Assembly (NCBI RefSeq): GCF_049310885.1
Contig: NZ_JBMDYO010000001.1
Span: forward strand, 682,001 to 746,000
DNA length: 64,000 nt
Direction of reading: 5' to 3'
DNA from: CAYZJV01 sp049310885
Lineage (GTDB): Bacteria > Spirochaetota > Spirochaetia > Sphaerochaetales > Sphaerochaetaceae
The position numbers were made by a program, and so were the translations under genes. How positions within the stretch are numbered: the stretch's first letter is position 1; every line of letters begins with the position of its first letter. Positions 52,246 through 61,475 of this stretch are shown here, one piece after another. Below the pieces are notes generated by a model that had not been told where the DNA came from, ran no database searches, and saw only the letters and a program-made list of their open reading frames with translations.

Positions 52246-53862
52246 TCATGCCTTACGGTAGATGCGGGGAAGGAAGATCATACCTGCCACGAAAAGCGCA
52301 ATGGCTCCAATCCAAGCGAGGGCAGCGTTGAGGAACAATCCTCCAAGCAGGAAACCTACGATTGAACAGGCTGCTACGAATAGTGCATAAGGCATCTGTG
52401 TTCCAACGTGTTCCAAGTGGGGGCAACTCGCTCCTGTGGAGCTGAGGATTGTGGTATCGGATATAGGGGACGAGTGGTCTCCGAATACCGAACCTCCGAG
52501 TACTGCACTCACTCCCAAGAACATCGCATGGCTCATGCCTTCAACGGGTAATCCCTTGGCTTTTGCCAATCCTGCGATGATAGGCATGGTGATGGGAATC
52601 ATAATGGCGAAGGTTCCCCAAGATGTTCCTGTCGAGAATGCGATCAATGCCGAGAGGGCGAACACGATCATAGGAACGAGTGCCAAAGGAAGTCCTCCAG
52701 CCACGACAGCTTCCGAGAGGAATGCTGCTAAGCCGAGTCCACCATCTTCGGGTGCCGATTTTATGATGGTTCCGATAGACCATGCCATAGTGAGGATCAA
52801 AAGTGCGGGGACCATGGAACCGATTCCCTCTTTGAGAGCCTCAGAGGCCTCTTTAATCGAGAACAGGCGTCTAGCAAAGTAGTAGATCATGGTAACCGTT
52901 AGAGTGAAGATGACGGCATAGAAGAGGGCATAGGATGCATCGGTGTTGGCAAATGCATCACCAAAGGACATGCTTGCCATAGCCTGACTCATACTGGTGA
53001 TGGTCTCTCCGTCAATCGATCCCATCCATGTGGTAACTGGGAAGAATACGACTGCCGATACGATCAGGACAACGATAGGAAGGATCATATCCCATGCAAT
53101 GGCACGATCCTTTCCTCCGACTTCGGCAACTTCTCCTGGAGCATCACCATAAGCCTGGTTGTAGAGGCTTCCGGTTGTCTCATGATAGCGGTTGGAGGCT
53201 GCCATGGGACCGAAATCACGGTTGGTAAGGATAATGGTGAGTACCATGATGATGGTAAGCAGTGCATAGAGATTATAGGGAATGGAGCGGATGAAGAATT
53301 CGAATTCGGTGATACCGAGTTGCTCAAAACCCTCAGAACCTTTAACGATAGACATAACGGTGATGACCCAGCTGGAGACTGGGGCGATGATGCATACCGG
53401 GGCTGCGGTGGAATCAAGGATATAGGCCAACTTGGCCCGAGGTACGCCATTCTTATCGCTGATGGGACGCATGACGGTACCGACTGCGAGACTATTGAAA
53501 TAGTCATCGATGAAGATGAGTAATCCGAACACCCAAGTCATGAGCATGCTGGCTTTTCCTGAACGTACATGCAGGGCAGCCCAGCGGCCAAAGGCTTTGG
53601 TAGCTCCGGTCTTGGAGAGCAAGCCGACCAAACCTCCCAGCAGCGCACAGAAGAGGAATATGCGAATATTCCACCCATCGTTGAGCGATCCGGCTACGAC
53701 ATCGGAAAGGTTGACCAGAGCGGCGAATGGATTTCCTCCGGCAACAATCAACGTTCCGGACAAAATCCCTAGAAACAATGAGATGACGACATCTTTGGTG
53801 ATGAACGCCAGAGCAATGGTTAGGATTGGGGGAATAAGGCCCCAAATGCCAAAGTCTGTCAT
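52246..53862 (-). CDS. NhaC-family Na+/H+ (or amine/acid) antiporter
   Basis: A 538-aa membrane protein with about 12 helices. Seen: FIDDYFNSLAVGTVMRPISD, GTSWGTFAIMIPI and FGDHSSPISDTTILSSTGA, signatures of the NhaC family. Probably exchanges Na+ for protons or a malate/lactate-like pair. Start with GGGAG. It stands alone, 20 bp after manA's start on the same strand. Confidence 0.9.
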   Translation of the reverse strand: MTDFGIWGLIPPILTIALAFITKDVVISLFLGILSGTLIVAGGNPFAALVNLSDVVAGSLNDGWNIRIFLFCALLGGLVGLLSKTGATKAFGRWAALHVRSGKASMLMTWVFGLLIFIDDYFNSLAVGTVMRPISDKNGVPRAKLAYILDSTAAPVCIIAPVSSWVITVMSIVKGSEGFEQLGITEFEFFIRSIPYNLYALLTIIMVLTIILTNRDFGPMAASNRYHETTGSLYNQAYGDAPGEVAEVGGKDRAIAWDMILPIVVLIVSAVVFFPVTTWMGSIDGETITSMSQAMASMSFGDAFANTDASYALFYAVIFTLTVTMIYYFARRLFSIKEASEALKEGIGSMVPALLILTMAWSIGTIIKSAPEDGGLGLAAFLSEAVVAGGLPLALVPMIVFALSALIAFSTGTSWGTFAIMIPITMPIIAGLAKAKGLPVEGMSHAMFLGVSAVLGGSVFGDHSSPISDTTILSSTGASCPHLEHVGTQMPYALFVAACSIVGFLLGGLFLNAALAWIGAIALFVAGMIFLPRIYRKA

Positions 53863-54024
53863 GATGATACTCCCTTGTATGTACCGAACGGTACGTGTGT
53901 TTTTCTATCCGGAGCATATCATAACTTATACTACGCGCACAATAAAAATTTTACATAGTGTTATGTTTAAAGCCATTGGCGTTACATAAATAACACACAA
54001 ACAACTTAAGAAGGGTATAAGAAT

Positions 54025-54062
54025 GGGGTTGCCGAAATTCCCAATGAAACTACAGCAACCCC
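54025..54062. other. Hairpin downstream of the outer-membrane protein gene
   Basis: GGGGTTGC (54025-54032) pairs with GCAACCCC (54055-54062), 8 bp with a 22-base loop. It lacks a T tail; it may be a weak terminator. Confidence 0.4.
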
Positions 54063-54084
54063 GAAAAATCAGATAATGGAGGAC

Positions 54085-55341
54085 TTATCTGCCATCGACA
54101 CCCAAGTTGAACCTGACAGTGAGTGCATCGATCGGCTTGTCACCGATTTCAACACCGAATTCACGCCAGTAGTAGGAGACATCCATGTGGATAACAAAGA
54201 GATCCAATCCTGCACCAACAGAGATGTATCCTTGGTTCAAACCGGCTCGAATATCGACCATGGAGAGCAGTTTAACCTCGGCACCAAGTCGGAGATGATC
54301 CAAATATGCATCTTCATCCGTCTCCATCTTTTCAGCTAGACCGATAGTATCGACCAGATCGAATGCGAATGAAGGACGGACTATCTTACCGAATCCTCCC
54401 AAGGAGGGAGCCCATCCGAATCCCATATCGAGTGTCCAAGGAACGGTGTATTCGAATTCAGTTGTCGTTCCTGCAGCCCCTTCATACACAGGATCGGCTC
54501 CAGCCATCTCGGCCATCTCATTCACCCAATCTCCCGATGTATTATATCGAGTCATGGTGTATTTGCCATTGAGGTTTCTTGCAACCGCAGACAATCTCAA
54601 TCCGATGGGGAGATTCATATTCACACCGACATCAACAGGGACTGCCCAACCGGCTGCCACAGGATAATCGGTCATGAACTTTTGGGCAGGATCATCCGCA
54701 TCTGCGATTCCAATTAGTTCGGAAGCTCCAATCCGATTGGAGTACGCTTTATATGTTGGTCGTGCGCTTGCACCGATATCGACCGACAATACATCGGGGA
54801 TGAAGTTCAACCTGAAACCTAGACCTACCGACGCGCCCGCATTTACCTCTGCAATGACTTTATCGGCAGCTAGAGATCCATCGGAACTGTAGGTATGTAA
54901 CTGTTCCTGCAACTGCATACCGATTCCGAATCCGCCACCGGTGAAGGACATGGCGATATCCGTTGAGAGCACTTCTCCTCTTCCAGCGGTTACGATACCC
55001 ATATACTTGTTCACGATTGTGGTAGCAAAGTCATCCTCATCGCTATTGTTCTGGATCTCATCGATGATTCCTTCATCAATGATCGCCTTTGGGTTGAACA
55101 CCGTTACTGAAACCGAAGGAAGATTCAAGCTGAATCGCCTGGATCCCAGATTGGCGGGGTTCATGAAGAAGGCATCCGCACCTGTTGCGGTCGCGACACC
55201 CGCTCCTCCCATAGCCTCGGTCCTCGCACTGATAGGGCGGAAGGACATTTCAGGGTAGAAGAAGTCTGGGAACGTGTAGGCAAACAGACTGCCACCGACA
55301 AGTAACATGATTAGTAAACTAATTAGTAATTTCTTTTTCAT
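54085..55341 (-). CDS. FadL/PorV-like outer-membrane beta-barrel protein
   Basis: A 418-aa protein with signal peptide (MKKKLLISLLIMLLVGGSLFA). Seen: RPISARTEAMGGAGVATATGADAFFMNPANL, the N-terminal hatch-like region shared by FadL and PorV proteins, then many amphipathic strands. It lies 17 bp after an acidic lipoprotein gene on the same strand. Suggested role: uptake of hydrophobic compounds or OM assembly; not shown. GGGAGGTAG precedes the start. Confidence 0.75.
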   Translation of the reverse strand: MKKKLLISLLIMLLVGGSLFAYTFPDFFYPEMSFRPISARTEAMGGAGVATATGADAFFMNPANLGSRRFSLNLPSVSVTVFNPKAIIDEGIIDEIQNNSDEDDFATTIVNKYMGIVTAGRGEVLSTDIAMSFTGGGFGIGMQLQEQLHTYSSDGSLAADKVIAEVNAGASVGLGFRLNFIPDVLSVDIGASARPTYKAYSNRIGASELIGIADADDPAQKFMTDYPVAAGWAVPVDVGVNMNLPIGLRLSAVARNLNGKYTMTRYNTSGDWVNEMAEMAGADPVYEGAAGTTTEFEYTVPWTLDMGFGWAPSLGGFGKIVRPSFAFDLVDTIGLAEKMETDEDAYLDHLRLGAEVKLLSMVDIRAGLNQGYISVGAGLDLFVIHMDVSYYWREFGVEIGDKPIDALTVRFNLGVDGR

Positions 55342-55358
55342 TTTCTACCTCCCTTCCC

Positions 55359-56675
55359 CTACACTTCTGGTTCTGGTTCGAAAAGATCATCAAGAGCATC
55401 TTCGAGCAGGGTAAGATCCGAAGGAATCGCTTCTATCAACAAATCGAGCGTTGTTCTGATAGTGCCATCACTATTGAATGCTGGTTTAACTGCGGTAAAA
55501 TCATCGAACGCAGTCCCCCAATCAAACCCTGCATTATCAGCGATAAAGTCTGGATCTGTAGTTTCTTGGAGCTCATCAGAAAGAGCCATCCAGACTATCA
55601 TATCATTAAGAACATCTTCAAACTCCAAAGGCATAGTTAGACTTGCAAAGAAAGCATCCGCTTCGGTAAAGACAACACTCAGTGCATAGTTGATGACATC
55701 GGGAAGGTCGAGTTCAACTCCACTCCCGACCAATGCGGGAGCCATCTCCTCATATGTCCCTCTCATCATGGCAAAACCACCAATTGTTCTACCGAGATTC
55801 GAGGAAATAATTACGTCCTGTCCTTCATATTCTCCAGTCCCAGGTTCCGTACCAATAGCAGCAATCACATTCTCAAAGATTGGTTTTGCATACAACATGA
55901 CATCGTCTTCATCTTCCACCGGCTCTTCGACCCTCGATAATGAACGGGAATCGGATGATCTACCCAGAATCTCATCCAAGGCATCTGGATCATCAATTAA
56001 ACTTTCCAAGATGTCATCAAGATTTATTGCTCCAGCAGGAGAAACAGTCTTAACGATATTAACTACTTGTTGTGCATCAGATACAAAATCCAATAACTCT
56101 TCTTCAGTTGGATCATTGTCTGGATCTAAATCATTCATGGCATCGATAAGAGGTGAAGCTTCTTCGTAGAGTTCGGTAAGAAGGATCAATGTCACAAGAT
56201 CTCCCTCGGTTTCAGGTTCGGGAATATCGATACTATATTCTGTCTCCAACTCCGTAACCTTGGTTGTTACTTTTGTTGGAGCAGTAGTTCCCTCTTCCAA
56301 AGGCTCACTCAAGGCCTCGACCAAAGCCTCAGTCTTTGTGGGAGAAGTTAGAGCTTCGGTGATACTATCCTTAATGGTTTCAACCTCTTCTTCATAAGCG
56401 GCTTCGTAGGCTTCGATATCCGCCGTCTCTTCTTCAGTGGGATTCTCTGGATCTGCTGGAGGATCAGGCTCCTCTATAGCTAAAATCGATACTGTAGCAT
56501 CGGTTACTTCCGCCCCTTGCGACGTATCAATCTGTACTAGCCCGTTGTCCGCGTAGACATTGGAGCTCGTCTGTCCCATGAAATCACTGATCGTGCCGAA
56601 AATATCGCCCTCACATGAGATGAAGGCAACGAGAATAAATGGCACGAGCAAAAACGCCAATAGTCTCCTTCTCAT
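55359..56675 (-). CDS. Acidic outer-membrane lipoprotein of unknown function
   Basis: A 438-aa protein with a lipoprotein signal: LLAFLLVPFILVAFISC, cysteine about residue 21, followed by EGD. The mature part is strongly acidic and rich in Glu, Asp, Pro and Thr, with a long helical run (near 75-115) full of EAYEEEVETI repeats. I recognise no domain. AAGGAGGAG precedes the start. Linked to the beta-barrel gene, so the two probably act as a pair in the outer membrane. Confidence 0.7.
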   Translation of the reverse strand: MRRRLLAFLLVPFILVAFISCEGDIFGTISDFMGQTSSNVYADNGLVQIDTSQGAEVTDATVSILAIEEPDPPADPENPTEEETADIEAYEAAYEEEVETIKDSITEALTSPTKTEALVEALSEPLEEGTTAPTKVTTKVTELETEYSIDIPEPETEGDLVTLILLTELYEEASPLIDAMNDLDPDNDPTEEELLDFVSDAQQVVNIVKTVSPAGAINLDDILESLIDDPDALDEILGRSSDSRSLSRVEEPVEDEDDVMLYAKPIFENVIAAIGTEPGTGEYEGQDVIISSNLGRTIGGFAMMRGTYEEMAPALVGSGVELDLPDVINYALSVVFTEADAFFASLTMPLEFEDVLNDMIVWMALSDELQETTDPDFIADNAGFDWGTAFDDFTAVKPAFNSDGTIRTTLDLLIEAIPSDLTLLEDALDDLFEPEPEV

Positions 56676-57137
56676 AATTTCTCCTCCTTGGCAAAGGGTA
56701 TTCCCCTTGTCTCTATCGTATACCTATAAACAACAATCGCCTAGTGAAAAATCAATAAAACTCTGACAGATGTCACAATTCATGCAATATATCAGCATTT
56801 TACCATCTTGCTATACCCGTATAACACTCCTAGGTTGCAAATGTAACAAAATATCATTGACATGACAAATGCAAACATGTTATTCAAATCAGGAATTATT
56901 CTTATTTCCCAACGAAGTGAGGACAGCGGGGCCACAACGTGGCCACATTGCCGAACGAGTGCAGGAAACAAAAGCTTGCTTGTATTCCCCAACGAAACGA
57001 GAGCAGCGGGGCCACATTGCCGAGCGAGTGCCGGGAACGTAAGGAGAAATACCCCTCCCCTTGGGGTGGAATAGGAGGCGAAGCTTCCGGGGTCCAGGGC
57101 TTGCCCTGGGGTATTGATACCTCTCATTTGGACAAGT
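56676..57137. other. Repeat-bearing spacer (462 bp) between lipoprotein and YbaN genes
   Basis: Contains the lipoprotein promoter region, a TGACA-GA-TGTCA dyad (56764-56775), two imperfect GC-rich direct repeats (56905-57039), and a 7-bp hairpin CCAGGGC-TT-GCCCTGG (57094-57109). I see no gene in it. Confidence 0.6.
56905..57039 (+). repeat. Two-copy imperfect direct repeat, GC-rich
   Basis: Copy 1 (about 56905-56969) and copy 2 (about 56984-57039) share CCCAACGAA, GCGGGGCCACA and ATTGCCGA-CGAGTGC. Copy 1 has an inner duplication of GGCCACA. The block is richer in G+C than its flanks, as for an interspersed element. Confidence 0.65.
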
Positions 57138-57566
57138 ATGAAAGTAGAAAAGAAAAAATCGACCATCAAACACCTCCTCCTCATTACAGCTGGCAGCCTC
57201 AGCCTCCTACTGGGTGGTATCGGAATCGTAATGCCCGTCTTACCCACCACACCGTTCGTCCTATTGGCAGCGGCATGTTATTCTATAGCTAGCCCGAAAC
57301 TCGCTAGAAAATTAGAAGAGAGCAGAATATTCGGTAGCTACCTTCGCCACTGGAGAACCCACGAAGGGGTACCAGTAAAGACAAAAGTACGCGCTATCAT
57401 CTGGTTGTGGATTGGACTTATCGTTTCGGCGGTTATTGTTAAGAATCCTACCGTAACGATCATCTTGGGAATCATTGGAATCTTGGTAACCTTGCACCTT
57501 ATCCTGATAAAGACGAAGAGGGAGGATCCCCATGAAGTTTTCACGACAACGGGAATTGATACTTGA
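57138..57566 (+). CDS. ybaN: YbaN/DUF454 inner-membrane protein
   Basis: A 142-aa protein with three helices. Seen: GGIGIVMPVLPTTPFVLLAAACYS, the DUF454 signature, then RTHEGVPVKTK. Function unknown. The ATG at 57138 has only AAG upstream; longer frame begins at 57114. It overlaps the Fur gene by 35 bases. Confidence 0.85.
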   Translation: MKVEKKKSTIKHLLLITAGSLSLLLGGIGIVMPVLPTTPFVLLAAACYSIASPKLARKLEESRIFGSYLRHWRTHEGVPVKTKVRAIIWLWIGLIVSAVIVKNPTVTIILGIIGILVTLHLILIKTKREDPHEVFTTTGIDT

Positions 57567-57918
57567 AACCCTACGCAATTGTTCAGTCCATCCAACAGCA
57601 GAGGAAATCTACGTAAAAGCAAAACGAGAAATGGCTTCGATCAGCCTTGGTACGGTCTATCGAAATCTCAATCTACTTTCCGAGATGGGGAAAATCAGAA
57701 AACTCGAGAGTGCCGGCAATACCAGCGTACGCTACGATGGACGAAATGACGAACATTGCCATCTGGTGTGCACCTCATGCGGTACGATAACCGATGTAGA
57801 TCTGAAAATGTTCAGCCATATCGACAAGACTGTGGAACAAGAGACAGGATTCTCCGTATCGGAGCATGGCATCGTCCTCAAAGGAACCTGTGCCGAATGC
57901 TCCGCCATAAAGGACTAG
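57532..57918 (+). CDS. Fur-family regulator (PerR-like)
   Basis: A 128-aa metalloregulator. Seen: HTH around HPTAEEIYVKAK...SLGTVYRNLNLL, the central NDEHCHLVCTSCG and the C-terminal CAECS: two CxxC pairs making the structural zinc site. Short N-terminus and the HCH motif are as in PerR. It would sense peroxide or iron and could control rubrerythrin, superoxide reductase and ferritin. GGAGG precedes the ATG, inside ybaN. Confidence 0.9.
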   Translation: MKFSRQRELILETLRNCSVHPTAEEIYVKAKREMASISLGTVYRNLNLLSEMGKIRKLESAGNTSVRYDGRNDEHCHLVCTSCGTITDVDLKMFSHIDKTVEQETGFSVSEHGIVLKGTCAECSAIKD

Positions 57919-57939
57919 TGCCAGAGAATGTTCAATTAT

Positions 57940-59877
57940 TTAGGAAAAGAAGAGCTGCTTTACCACCTCAAGATTTCTTTGTTCATTGAGCTGCTCACTT
58001 TCATACAGTTCGTCTATTCTCGTCTTGTAGAACTCGAAGACCTTGTAACGGACCAATTTCATCGTTGAATTAACCAAACCATCGGCCTCACTAAACGCTT
58101 CGGCGATGAATGCAAATCTACCGGGTATCCATTGCGATGGAATACTGCTGGCGGCAATCGGTTCATAGGAACGGACAACATCATTCAGACGACGCAAAAC
58201 CGCCTCGGGTGTATCAAGTTGCTCATCGGCGATTAATCGCCTCACTACATCCTCCTGCAATGTCACCAAAGCTGAGGTGAAAGCCCTATGGTCATTGTAG
58301 ACCACTAACTGGTTGAGCACCTCGGTATGGTTGATCATGACCTCTTCAACCTCTTCTGGAGAATACTTCTCACCATCCTTGGCAATCAGAAGAGCCTTTG
58401 CTCTACCGGTAACAACCAAGAAGCCATCCTCATCGTAGTAACCGAGATCACCTGTCCATAACCACGTCTCACCGTTTTCTTCGCGGAGAACTTCGGCTGT
58501 AGCCTTGGGGTTCTTGAAATACCCTTTCATGACATTTTCACCCTTGATGACGATCTCACCCCGCTCTCCGACTTTCGCCTCCTCGGTCTCACTTTTCATG
58601 ATCCTGCAGGTAACACTAGGAGCGACCATGCCTGAAGTACCGAACTTGTATCGCTCTGGAGAGTTGGAACTAATGATGGGAGCAGCTTCTGTAAGACCGT
58701 ACCCTTGGTAGACAGGAACTCCGATTGCAGCGAAAAAGTGTTGCTGGCGGGCTTCCAGCAAAGCCCCTCCTCCTACACAATATTTGATCCTATCGCCAAA
58801 GACTTTGCGTAACTTCGGGAAAACCAAAAGGGATGCAAGCTTGTAGGGAAAGAAAGTAGCCAATTGAACGCCGAGGGAAGGACGGTTGAAACCATCGCCA
58901 TTGCGCTTGATTCCTGCCTTAAGACCTCTTTGGAATATTCCATTTATGAATGGGCCCTTCTCCGCTACACCTTGGGTCATCTTCTTCATGAAACTCCCGC
59001 TTATGGAAGGAACGGTCATGAGGAATACAGGACTCACTTCGACCAGATTCTTGGGGAAGTTTCGTATAATCGCAGCGTTGCTGCCACGGGCATCGACAAA
59101 ATGAAGCGTAATTCCCCTCAACATCGATGTATAGATACCTACCGTATGGGCGAACGAGTGGTCCACCGGAAGAACGACAAGAGTCTCAAATTCAGCATCA
59201 GGGAGCTTAAACAGTTTTACCGCATCGTTACTGTTAGCCCAATAATTGAGATGGGTAAGCATGATTCCCTTTGGATTGCCCGTAGTTCCTGAAGTGTAGC
59301 AGATGTTCACTGTATCGTTCTCATCGATTTGCTCTACAACCTTATCTACAATGGTAGGCAATCGCTGGAGGATTTCATCACCCTCACCGATCAGAGCATC
59401 CCAAGTGACGAAATCCTCGCCCTCTTTCCAACCATGGGCTTCCTGTTGGCGAATGAGGCGATCATCCAATGAATCGAGATAATAGAGGATAGGTTTGCTC
59501 TCCATGGTGTCCAAAGCTTTGCATACGTTGTCCAGAGTATTGGAACTGGCGATTATTCCCTTCGCTTCACTATGGATAAGGCGGAATGCAATCTCCTCAG
59601 GCTTCAATTTTATGGAGAGAGGAACAGAGATTCCCCGGGCTTTGATTACCCCAATCTCCGCCATTACCCATTCGGGTCGACCTTCGGCAAGGATACCAAA
59701 TGCTGAGGCACTCTTTAGGCCTTTGGCAATGAAATAGGCGGCGATCCGATCCGATTCATTGTCGACCTCACAATAACTATAGGCCTTCCAGCCCTCTTCT
59801 GTCTTCTTTGTAGTGTAAGCGCGTGTGGGGAAACGCTCAGCAGCCTCGTGCAACATCCGTATGATAGTTCTCATCAT
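57940..59877 (-). CDS. Long-chain acyl-CoA synthetase (AMP-binding)
   Basis: A 645-aa adenylate-forming enzyme. Seen: CYTSGTTGNPKGIMLTH, GYGLTEAAP and WLWTGDLGYYDEDGFLVVTGRAK, with KYSPEEVE near the lysine. It activates fatty acids to acyl-CoA. AAGGAG upstream; codons 1 and 2 are both ATG. Converges with the Fur gene. Confidence 0.93.
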   Translation of the reverse strand: MMRTIIRMLHEAAERFPTRAYTTKKTEEGWKAYSYCEVDNESDRIAAYFIAKGLKSASAFGILAEGRPEWVMAEIGVIKARGISVPLSIKLKPEEIAFRLIHSEAKGIIASSNTLDNVCKALDTMESKPILYYLDSLDDRLIRQQEAHGWKEGEDFVTWDALIGEGDEILQRLPTIVDKVVEQIDENDTVNICYTSGTTGNPKGIMLTHLNYWANSNDAVKLFKLPDAEFETLVVLPVDHSFAHTVGIYTSMLRGITLHFVDARGSNAAIIRNFPKNLVEVSPVFLMTVPSISGSFMKKMTQGVAEKGPFINGIFQRGLKAGIKRNGDGFNRPSLGVQLATFFPYKLASLLVFPKLRKVFGDRIKYCVGGGALLEARQQHFFAAIGVPVYQGYGLTEAAPIISSNSPERYKFGTSGMVAPSVTCRIMKSETEEAKVGERGEIVIKGENVMKGYFKNPKATAEVLREENGETWLWTGDLGYYDEDGFLVVTGRAKALLIAKDGEKYSPEEVEEVMINHTEVLNQLVVYNDHRAFTSALVTLQEDVVRRLIADEQLDTPEAVLRRLNDVVRSYEPIAASSIPSQWIPGRFAFIAEAFSEADGLVNSTMKLVRYKVFEFYKTRIDELYESEQLNEQRNLEVVKQLFFS

Positions 59878-59994
59878 CTGTCTCCTTGTACAACAACCAT
59901 TCCATTTTAAGGATCCCGGTTATTCGGAAATTATTCTAACACAAAAAAGGCGCTTGTCAAAAATAATAAGCATAAATTGTCTTATATTTGCACT

Positions 59995-60026
59995 AGAAAA
60001 AACCGAGCCTTTTAGAGAGGCCCGGT
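59995..60026 (-). terminator. Terminator of the GntR gene
   Basis: Minus strand ACCGGGCC-loop-GGCTCGGT (8 bp with one mismatch) followed by a T6 run; in plus coordinates arms 60002-60009 and 60019-60026. 25 bp past the GntR stop. Confidence 0.8.
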
Positions 60027-60050
60027 CAAAAATGGAACAAAGACGCTTTT

Positions 60051-60797
60051 TCAGAGCGTTACTTTGGGAGGATTGTTCAAATCGATACTAACCGCAAAAT
60101 CAAACAAATTGCCATTATAGAGGGCATAATTCATCGCTACGGGAGTCTCATCCGCCAGACATGCGGTATTCTTCATCCACAAGTGCGCTGTTCCACTTCT
60201 GGCACCAAGAAGATTGCACTGTTCATCATCGGGGATTACGGCCGAGACCGAGCGATGGAGTGTAACAATCTTATTCCCCGTACATAACTCATAGACATCC
60301 AAGAATGAACGGCGGACTAACATCTCTCGGTCCACTTGTTTTGAGATACTCTCAGGAACAAATATGCTCATTACTGCGTATGGATGGTCATCGACCAGTC
60401 GGACTAGTCGGATTCGGACAAGGCCATCACCAGAAGCTGGGCTCAACTTGAAATTCGGCAGCAAGTTCTTGGCGAGATCGGAATTCGGATCATAGAGTGA
60501 ATCCTCCAAGATCCTATTAAAAATCCGAGTATCGAACTCCACACCGTCCTGACTCACCAAACCATTCCGATATTCGGCGTATTGTTTAGTCTTGCAGACA
60601 AACGAGCCCTTGCCACGAGCCCTACGAATCAGTCCCATTTGTACCAGATCATCCAATGCCCGTCGCACGGTTATCCTACTGACATCGTGCTTCTTACAGA
60701 GTTCGAGCTCGGTGGGAATCATAGCATTTTCGGGCCAATATCCAGAGAGAATCTTGTTCTGAATATCCATGAACACAGATTGATACTTCAGTTGCAT
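60051..60797 (-). CDS. GntR/HutC-family regulator with UTRA domain
   Basis: A 248-aa repressor: N-terminal HTH (LELCKKHDVSRITVRRALDDLVQMGLI) and a UTRA ligand domain (about 90-240) with RLVRLVDDHPYAVMSIFVP. HutC-type regulators bind sugar phosphates or acids. It is separate from the UxaE/YfcE genes upstream; a TGGTAT-N10-ATACCA operator precedes it. Confidence 0.9.
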   Translation of the reverse strand: MQLKYQSVFMDIQNKILSGYWPENAMIPTELELCKKHDVSRITVRRALDDLVQMGLIRRARGKGSFVCKTKQYAEYRNGLVSQDGVEFDTRIFNRILEDSLYDPNSDLAKNLLPNFKLSPASGDGLVRIRLVRLVDDHPYAVMSIFVPESISKQVDREMLVRRSFLDVYELCTGNKIVTLHRSVSAVIPDDEQCNLLGARSGTAHLWMKNTACLADETPVAMNYALYNGNLFDFAVSIDLNNPPKVTL

Positions 60798-60821
60798 ACA
60801 CTACCCCATACGGCTTGTAAA

Positions 60822-60843
60822 TGGTATATCAATAGTAATACCA
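60822..60843. promoter_or_regulatory. Candidate GntR operator
   Basis: TGGTAT-N10-ATACCA, 25 bp before the GntR start; half-sites resemble HutC-type operators. Confidence 0.45.
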
Positions 60844-60926
60844 CCACCTTTTAATATCAAGCCCTTTCATATTAGAATCTGTCATAACAGCTGACATCAT
60901 CCCCAGGTATTCTTTTCTATACCACA

Positions 60927-61475
60927 CTACACCACAGTAAGAGTCGCTAAAACCTCCCCTGAAAAATCCTTTATAGAGCACACATCATTCCTATATACCA
61001 TGTAAGTATTGGTTCTCCCACCTTTTGGTAAGGAGACCGATCCTGGATTCAAAACGAAGAGTCCATCCCTATCCTCTGCTAGATAGATATGCGTGTGCCC
61101 GAAAAGCAATACATCACCAGCTACCATCGGGGGAAGCTGTTGATCATTGAAACGATGCCCATGAGTACAAAGGAAACGATGCCCATCTACCGTAACGGAA
61201 GCGAAATCGAAGAGAGGAAACTGTAACACCATGGAATCAACCTCACTATCACAATTACCTCTTATAGCCACTATCCTAGCAGCATCGGCATTAAGCAATC
61301 TGGCCACCTCGGGTGGATCGTATCCTTCGGGCAACGGGTTTCGGGGACCATGATAGAGAATATCCCCAAGCAAAACAACTTGCGAGGCCTTTTCAACCTC
61401 GCAAGCATTGAGAAGCCGACGGGTCCATGTTGCACTCCCGTGCAAATCGGAAGCTACGACCAACGCCATAGCCAA
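60927..61475 (-). CDS. YfcE-type phosphodiesterase
   Basis: A 182-aa metallophosphoesterase. Seen: SDLHGS, LLGDILYHG, GNCD, THGH and FGHTH, the five metal motifs, complete. Acts on phosphodiesters. The first codon is TTG at 61475, directly after the UxaE stop, with GAGG 6 bases upstream; ATG at 61469 is an alternative. Confidence 0.92.
   Translation of the reverse strand: MAMALVVASDLHGSATWTRRLLNACEVEKASQVVLLGDILYHGPRNPLPEGYDPPEVARLLNADAARIVAIRGNCDSEVDSMVLQFPLFDFASVTVDGHRFLCTHGHRFNDQQLPPMVAGDVLLFGHTHIYLAEDRDGLFVLNPGSVSLPKGGRTNTYMVYRNDVCSIKDFSGEVLATLTVV

Noticed and set aside
56898..57115. Repeats as a CRISPR array
   Set aside because: Only two unequal copies, too long and with no regular spacers; no cas genes.
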